A stretch of DNA of 41,663 bases from Thermoleophilia bacterium (GTDB lineage Bacteria; Actinomycetota; Thermoleophilia; Gaiellales; Gaiellaceae), in contig JAJAZN010000267.1 of NCBI GenBank assembly GCA_026785685.1, positions 1 to 41,663 on the forward strand, in the 5' to 3' direction. Each line of letters opens with the position of its first letter. Within the stretch, counting starts at the first letter, position 1. Under the pieces are notes generated by a model, which worked only from the letters and a program-made list of their open reading frames with translations, did not search any database and was not told the DNA's origin. The translations under genes were made by a program, and so were the position numbers. This document shows positions 35,022 through 41,663 of the stretch, one piece after another.

Positions 35022-35317
35022 ATGCTCGCTGCGACCCGCGATCCCGACGGCCGGCGCGTCGTTCTGAGCCAGGAAGCGTGGAACCACATCCGGGAGGGTC
35101 ATCCTGCGCTTGGGCGCAGGATGCGCGAGATCATGGCCGCGGTGCGAGAGCCCACCCGGAGCCCACCCGGCGTCTGCCGGGTGGGGACGAACGCGAGGAG
35201 TGGTACTTCACGGACGAGGCGTTCGCGAACCTGTGGGTGCAGGTGGTCGTACACTACGAAAGAGGTGAAGGATGGATAGTCACAGCATTTCCCCGCGAGT
35301 CGCCTCGAAGACGGTGA
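35022..35317 (+). pseudogene. Small toxin-like nuclease (BECR-fold-like), broken by an 11-bp tandem duplication
   Basis: The frame from ATG 35022 reads LAATRDPDGRRVVLSQEAWNHI then REGHPALGRRMREI, and goes out of frame at 35148-35169, where GAGCCCACCCG is repeated twice in tandem. Removing one copy restores a single 94-residue protein that continues DEREEWYFTDEAFANLWVQ and ends at 35317 with VVVHYERGEGWIVTAFPRES. The domain resembles small BECR-type (RelE/colicin E5/EndoU-like) nucleases; this assignment is tentative. Its 3' end overlaps the DUF2283-like gene, as expected for a toxin-antitoxin pair. Confidence 0.65.
35148..35169 (+). repeat. Exact 11-bp tandem duplication
   Basis: Two adjacent copies of GAGCCCACCCG. 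The second copy is also the left arm of a perfect 9-base hairpin, CCCACCCGG/CCGGGTGGG (35162-35170 and 35177-35185), a structure that favours slippage. Confidence 0.9.
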
Positions 35318-35577
35318 AGATCGGCGGCATCGTGTTTGACAACAACCTCTACGACGCGAAAGGGGACGTCCTCTACGTGAACGTGGGCGACCCCGGGGAC
35401 GCCGTCGACTGGATCGGGACGGCCGAGGGCGACGGAACGTGTCACGGCCCTGACGGCAGCCTGATCGGATTGACGATCCTCAACGCCAAGCTGCGGCTCG
35501 AGCAGGACGGGAAGATCGAGCTCACGCTCCCAGAGCACACGGTCTCCGTGACCGATCTCGGCGATCTGCTGGTCTGA
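35272..35577 (+). CDS. DUF2283-like protein, likely antitoxin
   Basis: A 101-residue protein. The core IVFDNNLYDAKGDVLYVNVGD, followed later by PDGSLIGLTILNAKLRLEQDG, matches the DUF2283 pattern. DUF2283 proteins often accompany small toxin-like genes; an antitoxin role here is inferred from that and from the overlap with the toxin-like gene. ATG 35272 has GAAGG just before it. It is the only intact gene of the restriction and toxin locus. Its stop and the mod stop face each other with 2 bases between them. Confidence 0.7.
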   Translation: MDSHSISPRVASKTVKIGGIVFDNNLYDAKGDVLYVNVGDPGDAVDWIGTAEGDGTCHGPDGSLIGLTILNAKLRLEQDGKIELTLPEHTVSVTDLGDLLV

Positions 35578-35579
35578 CC

Positions 35580-38269
35580 TCACTCCGCCTCCGCGAGCTT
35601 CTTGACGACGAGCAGCTCGTTGCCGCGGTCGTCGATCACGGCGATCTCACCCGAGGTGCCACGGGTGAAAGGCGCGCTCGTCGTGCCGGCGAGGTGATCC
35701 CACACCGTGTCTTCCAGCTCACCCTTGAGCGCCTTCTTCAAGCTGTCCCACGCGCTTGGGCGCGGGAAGAATGCCTGCGTGACGTGGAAGACCATCCCGT
35801 TGTAGTCCGTGTCGAGGAACCACGCGGGCACGTCGTTGCCCGAGCGGTGGTCGGCGGTCATCTCGACCGGGTCGAAGACGTCGAGCCCGAGCAGCTCGAC
35901 CTCGAAGCGCTCGGGCTCTCCCGTCGCCTCGGGCGGCAGCTTGCGGACGGCGACATCGGGGAGCCCGGCAACCGAGAACAGCTGGCTCGACCGCATCGTC
36001 TTCAGCAGGTCGCCCATCACGAGGTCGGGTGTCGCCTGGACGTAGGTGACGGGGATACCGACGAGCGCCTCGGCCTTGTCGACGAACTCGCGCGCGTTCG
36101 GCTCGATCGCGAAGCCGATCACGAGCAGCTGCTCGTAGCTCTTCGCGTAGGCCTCGCGCACGGCCTCGTTGACGAGCCGCTCGCCGACGGCGCCGTTCTC
36201 GGCGCCGAAGACGATCGCTACCGGAGCGTCATCCGGCTCGAGTACCGCCTCGGCGCTGAACGAGAGCGAGCGTGCGGGTGGTCGCACGTTCTTGAGCGCG
36301 ATCGTGCGGTTGCCGCCGAGCTGGATGATCGGATTGCGGCGCAGGGCTTCCAGCATGCGGTCGGTCGTCGACGCGTCGCCACTTTGTGGCGGCTCCTCGC
36401 CGTTGACGTCGAGTGGCGTCGGGATCGTCGCCTCGACGACGAACGGGCCGCTGACGCGCGTTATCTTCGTGTCGACCTCGGGGCGGTCGACGAGCACTTC
36501 TTCGCTCGCCGGCTCGTCGTTCGCGATCGACTTCAGGGTGACGTGCGGGACGATCCCGCCGACCTCCTCGCCCTTCGCGTTCTGTTTGCGCTTGTAGGTG
36601 AAGCCACCGGCCGGGCCTCGCGCCGAGTCCTGGAGGTCGTAGTAGGGGAACGTCGCCGTCAGAAGCCGGTGACGTGCGAGTGCGAGCGGGACGCGTGAGG
36701 TGTCGATCGTGATCCAGCGCCGGCCCCACTGTTCGGCAACGTACGCCGTCGTGCCAGAACCGCACGTGGGGTCGAGGACGACGTCGCCGGGATCCGTAGA
36801 CATGAGCAAGCAACGCGCCACAGCGCGGCGGTTCGTCTGAACGACGTACAACGGTTCTTGATCTCCATGCAGGTCGCCCCACATGTTCGTGAGGGTGACG
36901 TATGGCCAGTCCGACCAACGGAGAACGCCACCTAAGGACCTGCCACCCCCATCGAAAAGCCGACCGCGATCAGCGAGCCGCCGCATCTGCGTCTCCGGAT
37001 CGAACCGCCAGTGCATCTTGTCGCCAACGGCGAACTGCTTCCCGTTCAACTCGAACGGAACGGTTCGCGTTGGACTGTAGTCCTGGCTAACAAGCGGGTA
37101 GTTCACCCGGGCATACTCGTACCCCATCGCCATGAGCTCGTCGATCCGCTCGGGACTCAGAGTGGTGACTCGCTCCATCTCGCCATCAGGTGAGAGGAGC
37201 GTGTTGAATTTGGGGTCGTCCTCAGGGCGGCTACGGCGCTCAAAGAGCGTCCGTACCTTCAGTTCCGTCCTGTCCTTTGAGTACCAAAGAATGAAGTCAT
37301 TCACCGGATCTGTTGCCGTCGTCGCACCCTTCTTCTTGAGGATGATCGTCACGACTGCGTTTTCAGAACCGAAGACGTCGTCGAGAATCTCCCGCACGTG
37401 ATGCACGTTCTCGTCCGAGATCTGCACGAACACGCTGCCGCTCGGCGTCAGCAGTTCCCGCGCGACGAGCAGCCGATCGCGCAGGTAGCTCAGGTACGAG
37501 TGCAGCCCGAGCTTCCAGGTGTCGCGGTAGGCCTTGACCATCTCGGGCTCGCGGGTGAAGTCGTCGTCGGCGCCGTCCTTGACGTCGCGCTTGCGTACGA
37601 ACGGCTGGAAGTTCGAGCCGAACTTCACCCCGTAGGGCGGGTCGATGTAGATCATCTGCACCTGCCCACCGAGGCCCTCGTCTTCGAGCAGCGAGTTCAT
37701 CACGACGAGGGAGTCGCCGAGGATCATCCGGTTGACCCAGTCGCCGCGGTGCTCGTAGGCCTCGAGCTGTTGGGCGAGCGAGAGCTGCGGGTCGGTGAAG
37801 AGCTGCAGCTCAATTTGCCGGTCGCGTTCGTCCCCGGTCAGCGTCTGCAGGATCGCCTTCGTCGATAGCCGCTCGTGGACGAAGAGCGGCAAGGTCGGCA
37901 CGTCGAAGGAGAGCCGCTCCGCTTTCCCCGACCAGTCGAGGAAGGGTCGCGAGAGCGCCTTCAGCCGCGCGACGGCATCGTGGAGGCCTGAGATCTCGAC
38001 GTCGCCAAAAAGCCGTGGCTCGGGGAAGGCGAACGGCGGCTCGAGTGCCGATGCCTCCTCGATCTGCACGAGCAGCCACTCGCCAAGCTCCCGCGCAGCG
38101 TTCTGGCCGTCCCAATCCAGTGCGGGTGAGAGCGAGGAGTCGTAGCGGTAGGCCTTCGGCGGCTTGCGCTTCTTGAACTGCGCACCTGCGTCCCGACCTC
38201 GGGCCGCAGCACCGCCTCGTTGTCGTGACGGTAGGTCTCCGCGCGTTTGGGTTGCCTCGGTCTGGCCAT
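35580..38269 (-). CDS. mod: Type III-like DNA methyltransferase (mod), frame break near the 5' end
   Basis: A large site-specific DNA methyltransferase of beta-class order. Motif IV DPPYGVKFGSNF comes first, and the SAM-binding motif I DPTCGSGTTAYVAEQW follows about 280 residues later. A variable, lower-GC stretch between them is probably the target recognition part. The proper N-terminus MARPRQPKRAETYRHDNEA to EVGTQ is read from ATG 38269, but the rest, from AQFKKRKPPKAYRYDSSLS, is in another frame. The break is at about 38181-38188 (an extra 2 bases or 1 missing base in CAGGTGCG). The ORF-track TTG start at 38384 is not credible. Confidence 0.85.
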
Positions 38270-38355
38270 GTCCGGTCGAGCCTATCGTGCTGTCAGCTCG
38301 TCGGGGCTGCGGCCTTACGGGCTCCCGCGCAAGGCGACGTACCCAGGAGAGAGGC

Positions 38356-38568
38356 TTAAGCGCTGTCGGCGAAAGACGTCCCAACTATCTCGGCGACGAT
38401 CTTTGCTGCGATCGTGTCATTCTCCGGAAGCGCGACGATCTCACGAACGGCAACGACTGTCTTCGCGTCGAGTATGAGCTCGTCGCCGGGTGCCGGTCGG
38501 ATGGCAAGTTCGCGCACGACACTATGGGCCTCCGAATCGGCGACGAACGCTATGCGGTAGAGCGACAG
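38356..38568 (-). CDS. Small hypothetical protein, start codon uncertain
   Basis: The open frame 38356-38682 contains a protein-like segment LYRIAFVADSEAHSVV to the end IVGTSFADSA, with alternating hydrophobic beta-type pattern; its first half does not look coding. There is no ATG or GTG near the likely beginning. A CTG at 38568 has GGAGG seven bases upstream, and it would give 70 residues. I do not recognise the family. It lies between mod and the acetyltransferase on the mod strand. Confidence 0.35.
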   Translation of the reverse strand: MSLYRIAFVADSEAHSVVRELAIRPAPGDELILDAKTVVAVREIVALPENDTIAAKIVAEIVGTSFADSA

Positions 38569-38683
38569 GGCTCTGCCTCCACGATTCTGAGGGGACGAAC
38601 GGCAACTCGTACGGTACTCCCTTCCCCGGTCGGGAGCAAGTGCGTGGGCAGAAGCCGCGGTACCGGACGGGTCGGCGGCCAAT

Positions 38684-38689
38684 TAGGAT
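38684..38689 (+). promoter_or_regulatory. -10 element of the acetyltransferase/acyl-CoA synthetase gene
   Basis: TAGGAT, 12 bases before GTG 38702. It implies a leader of only a few bases. Confidence 0.4.
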
Positions 38690-38701
38690 GAAGCCCTGAG
38701 C

Positions 38702-41398
38702 GTGTATCCGGCACACATGGAGACCGACGTCGTCCTTCGGGACGGGCGCACGGTGCACGTCCGCCCGGCCCGGCCGAGTGATAGAGACCGACTCGAAGAT
38801 TACTTCCTTGGGCTCTCCGACGAGTCGCGGCGACTTCGCTTCTTCGGGCCTGTGGTGAGCATTCGCGAGCGAGCTGCGGAATCCGTCGAGATCGACTACG
38901 TCGACCATCTGACGCTGCTCGCCTTCCAGGGCCCGAACCTCGCGGAGGTCGTGGGCGGTGCCCAGTACGTCCGCGTGGCTCACTCCACTCGCGCCGAGGT
39001 CGCGATGTCTGTCTCGGACGAGCTGCAGGGGCTCGGGCTCGCCTCGATCCTCATCGCCCACCTCGCCGAAGCTGCGCACGAGAACGGGATCGAGTTCTTC
39101 TCAGCCGATGTGCTCCCGGAGAACCACAGGATGATTCAGGTCTTCCGCGGCACCGGATTTCCGATCCAGATCCGTGCGCGCCCGGGCTCGATCGATGTCG
39201 AGTTCCCGACGACGCGCACGAAGGGGACGACCGAGCACTACGACGATCGCGAGAGGGTCGCGGCAGCGAATGCGGTGCGCCGGGTGCTGGAGGCTCGTTC
39301 GGTTGCCGTGATCGGCGCATCTCGTGATCCGGCGACGATCGGCGGCCGGCTGTTGCGCAACCTGATCGCGCAGCCGTTCGCCGGCATCGTGTATCCGGTC
39401 AATCCGACGAGTAGTGCGGTACAGGGGATTGTGGCGTACGGGAGCGTGACGGAGATCCCGGGGGAGGTCGAGCTGGCCTTCGTCGTCGTGCCGGCGGCAT
39501 GTGTGCTCGAGGTAGTCAGGGAGTGCGGCGAGAAGGGAGTCAAGGCGATCGTCGTGATCTCGGCCGGGTTCGGCGAGACGGGCGAGGAGGGACGCGCCCT
39601 GCAACAGGAGCTCGTCGACGTGTGCCGCACGACGGGGATGCGCATGATCGGCCCGAACTGCATGGGTGTCATCAACACCGACCCCGAGTTCAAGCTCAAC
39701 GGAACATTCGCCCAGGCGTATCCACCCGATGGTCGCATTGCGTTCATGTCGCAGTCGGGCGCGCTCGGCATCGCAGTGATCAACATGGCGAATCAGCTCG
39801 GGCTCGGGATGTCCTCGTTCGTCTCGATCGGCAACAAGGCGGACGTCTCTCCGAACGACCTTCTCTGCTACTGGGACGAGGATGAGAGGACGGAGGTCGT
39901 CCTGCTCTACATCGAGTCGTTCGGGAATCCACGGCGGTTTGCGAACCTCGTGCGGCGCATCGGCCGGCGCAAGCCCGTCGTCGTCGTGAAGAGCGGCCGG
40001 AGCGCAGCGGGCCGTCGGGCGGCCTCGTCGCACACGGGGGCGCTGCTCGCGTCGTCCGACACCACGGTCGACGCGTTGTTGCGCCAGGTCGGAGTCACGC
40101 GCACGGACACGCTCGAGGAGATGTTCGACGTTGCCGCCCTGTTCGCGAACCAGCCTTTGCCGAAGGGTCCAAACGTCGCGATCCTCACGAATGCCGGTGG
40201 GCTGGGAATCCAGTGCGCCGACACGTGCGAAGCTCGCGGTCTTGTCGTCCGCGAACTGGCGCCGGAGACAGTTGCCGAGCTGCGGTCGTTTATTCCTGCC
40301 GCTGCCGGTGTGAGCAATCCGGTCGACATGATCGCGTCTGCGACCGCCGAGGACTACGGGCGGGCGATTCGCGTCATTGCAGCAGACCCCTCGATCGATT
40401 CCCTCATCGTGATCTACATCCCACCGCTCGAGGTCGCTGCGCCCGCTGTTGCGAGGCAGATCGTCGACGCAATCGGCTCGATTGATGGCCGCGTGACAGT
40501 GCTGACGTGCTTCATGTCCGCCCAGGGTCTTCCCGAGGCCCTCTCCACGCCTGGCGTCCGCATCCCCTCGTATGTGTTTCCCGAGCACGCGGCGATCGCG
40601 CTCGCCCACGCTGTCGATCACAGCGCGTGGCGGGAGAAGCCGGTCGGATCGGTTCCGCAGTTCCCGGGCATCCGCAAGGACGAGGCCGCCGCCGTGATTG
40701 CCGGAGCACTGGAGCGGCGAGGGGGATGGCTTCTGCCGGACGAGATAGAACGATTGTTCGACTGCTACGGCGTGCCGACGGCACTCACGTTCCGTGCGGA
40801 TAGCCCGGCGGCCGCAGCCGATGTTGCAGCACGCGTTTCGGGCCTCGTCGTTCTGAAGGCGGTCGGGCCTCTTCACAAGACGGAGGTTGGCGGAGTCCGG
40901 GTCGGGCTTGCCGCGAGCGAGGTTGCGGCCGAGGCGGCGGCGATGGCCGAGCGGATCAAGGGGCACGGTGAGCCGCTCGACGGGTTCGTCGTGCAGGAGC
41001 TCGTGAGCGGTGGCGTCGAGATGCTCGTGGGCATGACTGCAGACCCGGAGTTCGGTCCGGTCGTTGCCTGTGGTGCCGGTGGTGTGACCGTGGAGCTGAC
41101 GCGCGACATCGCCGTGCGTGTCGCGCCGGTCACCGATCTCGAGGCTGCCGAGATGATCCGTTCGCTGGCGACGTTCCCGCTCCTCGACGGGTTTCGCGGC
41201 TCGACGCCAAAGGACGTGCAGGCGCTCGAGGACGTGATCTTGCGCGTCTCGGCCATGGCCAGCGATCAGCCGGAGATCGCCGAGGTGGACTGCAACCCCG
41301 TGATGGTGCTCGACCGCGGAGCTGCCGTCGTGGACGCGCGCGTCCACGTACGACTGTCTGCTCCGCAGCCGCCCATTGCCGGACGAACAGACAGCTGA
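38702..41398 (+). CDS. GNAT acetyltransferase fused to NDP-forming acyl-CoA synthetase (Pat-like)
   Basis: An 898-residue fusion. Residues 1 to about 165 form a GNAT domain (VHVRPARPSDRDRLEDYF; acetyl-CoA loop around SDELQGLGLASIL). The CoA-binding domain follows (SVAVIGASRDPATIGGRLL, about 200). Then come succinyl-CoA-ligase-like domains with SQSGALGIAV, VSIGNKADVS and the His in SSHTGALLAS, and a C-terminal ATP-grasp domain (VLKAVGPLHKTEVGGV). Such proteins acetylate lysines of acyl-CoA synthetases in other bacteria; the order GNAT-first is the actinobacterial type. GTG 38702 is used; ATG 38717 is possible. Confidence 0.92.
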   Translation: MYPAHMETDVVLRDGRTVHVRPARPSDRDRLEDYFLGLSDESRRLRFFGPVVSIRERAAESVEIDYVDHLTLLAFQGPNLAEVVGGAQYVRVAHSTRAEVAMSVSDELQGLGLASILIAHLAEAAHENGIEFFSADVLPENHRMIQVFRGTGFPIQIRARPGSIDVEFPTTRTKGTTEHYDDRERVAAANAVRRVLEARSVAVIGASRDPATIGGRLLRNLIAQPFAGIVYPVNPTSSAVQGIVAYGSVTEIPGEVELAFVVVPAACVLEVVRECGEKGVKAIVVISAGFGETGEEGRALQQELVDVCRTTGMRMIGPNCMGVINTDPEFKLNGTFAQAYPPDGRIAFMSQSGALGIAVINMANQLGLGMSSFVSIGNKADVSPNDLLCYWDEDERTEVVLLYIESFGNPRRFANLVRRIGRRKPVVVVKSGRSAAGRRAASSHTGALLASSDTTVDALLRQVGVTRTDTLEEMFDVAALFANQPLPKGPNVAILTNAGGLGIQCADTCEARGLVVRELAPETVAELRSFIPAAAGVSNPVDMIASATAEDYGRAIRVIAADPSIDSLIVIYIPPLEVAAPAVARQIVDAIGSIDGRVTVLTCFMSAQGLPEALSTPGVRIPSYVFPEHAAIALAHAVDHSAWREKPVGSVPQFPGIRKDEAAAVIAGALERRGGWLLPDEIERLFDCYGVPTALTFRADSPAAAADVAARVSGLVVLKAVGPLHKTEVGGVRVGLAASEVAAEAAAMAERIKGHGEPLDGFVVQELVSGGVEMLVGMTADPEFGPVVACGAGGVTVELTRDIAVRVAPVTDLEAAEMIRSLATFPLLDGFRGSTPKDVQALEDVILRVSAMASDQPEIAEVDCNPVMVLDRGAAVVDARVHVRLSAPQPPIAGRTDS

Positions 41399-41416
41399 CG
41401 CGTCCGAAAGCGGCGA

Positions 41417-41663
41417 CTACGCCGACTCGAACAGCGCTTCCCACCGCGCAAGCAACTCCTGCAGCTCGTCGCGGGAGGTGCGGTACTCCGTCAGCATGTC
41501 CATGTTCGTCCAATCCTCGGCGAGCTTCGCCTCGAGTTGCTCCACCTTCGTTTCGAGTGTCGTGATGCGGCGTTCGACCTGCTCGAGCTCCGAAGGCCCT
41601 TTCTTCTTCGGTTTCTCGGGCGACCGGCGCACCGTCGGCGACCCATCTAACGCGGGTCGAGGA
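41417..41663 (-). CDS. ABC-F type ATPase, C-terminal end (partial)
   Basis: The minus-strand frame is open to the window edge, so the ORF-track GTG at 41632 is not the real start. It reads a basic linker (RRSPEKPKKKG) followed by a coiled coil, ELEQVERRITTLETKVEQL, then LQELLARWEALFESA. This is the typical ABC_tran_CTD of ABC-F proteins (Uup/EttA-like), which act on ribosomes. The ATPase domains lie outside the window. Its stop is 18 bases from the convergent acetyltransferase stop. Confidence 0.75.
   Translation of the reverse strand, partial: PRPALDGSPTVRRSPEKPKKKGPSELEQVERRITTLETKVEQLEAKLAEDWTNMDMLTEYRTSRDELQELLARWEALFESA

Noticed and set aside
38270-38384. TTG 38384 as start of mod
   Set aside because: Its first ~80 codons are Arg/Gly-rich non-family sequence, while ATG 38269 in the other frame gives the correct family N-terminus.
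39101-41347. 748-aa minus-strand ORF
   Set aside because: Antisense shadow of the GNAT/acyl-CoA synthetase gene; Arg/His/Asp-rich with no domain, a common effect of high GC.

Overview
The window is one edge of a high-GC chromosome carrying the replication origin. It starts with dnaA (minus strand, cut off), an oriC region with DnaA boxes, and the classic rpmH-rnpA-yidD-yidC-jag-rsmG-parA-parB run. Gene content and the tightly overlapping start/stop codons suggest an actinobacterium, plausibly of the Thermoleophilia type. That placement is an inference from gene families; no rRNA is present to confirm it.

Layout: (1) 1-5274: replication, ribosome/RNase P, membrane insertion and segregation genes. 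(2) 5314-8361: tRNA-Ile with terminator, a 64-aa membrane protein, a bifunctional-nuclease-domain protein, and a minus-strand operon of PIG-V-like mannosyltransferase, CPBP protease and chorismate mutase. (3) 8417-15212: envelope biosynthesis, with a class A penicillin-binding protein coupled to a GT-C mannosyltransferase, facing a minus-strand operon of GT2, GT4 and a DUF2079 membrane protein. (4) 15229-21911: moeA, a 225-bp nested palindromic element, a diverged M28-type membrane protein, a two-component system, and an HtrA protease preceded by a perfect 24-bp palindrome. (5) 21962-29423: one long coupled operon, moaC-mog-ubiA/mqnP-ccmABCD-hemX-hemA-hemC-hemD, linking molybdenum cofactor, quinone, cytochrome c and haem synthesis. 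(6) 29462-38568: an accessory, decaying region. A SAM hydroxide adenosyltransferase pseudogene and a uracil-DNA glycosylase pseudogene, each missing its middle, flank an intact citrate synthase. Next comes a type III-like restriction-modification locus in which res and mod each carry a frame break, with a small toxin/antitoxin-like pair on the opposite strand between them. The toxin-like gene is broken by an exact 11-bp tandem duplication. (7) 38684-41663: a GNAT/acyl-CoA-synthetase (NDP-forming) fusion and the C-terminal end of an ABC-F protein running out of the window.

The most interesting signals are three. First, there is a repeated promoter layout, TANNNT followed by exactly six bases and then the start codon, at seven genes on both strands; this implies leaderless transcription and corrects several start codons. 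Second, the restriction-modification/toxin locus is broken in every catalytic gene but not in the antitoxin-like gene. Third, there are unexplained palindromes: the 225-bp element at 16432-16656, the 24-bp palindrome at 20672-20695, and a parS-like site over the rpmH start. No complete, clearly new defence system was found. Several frame breaks are single bases in short homopolymers, so sequencing error must be excluded first.
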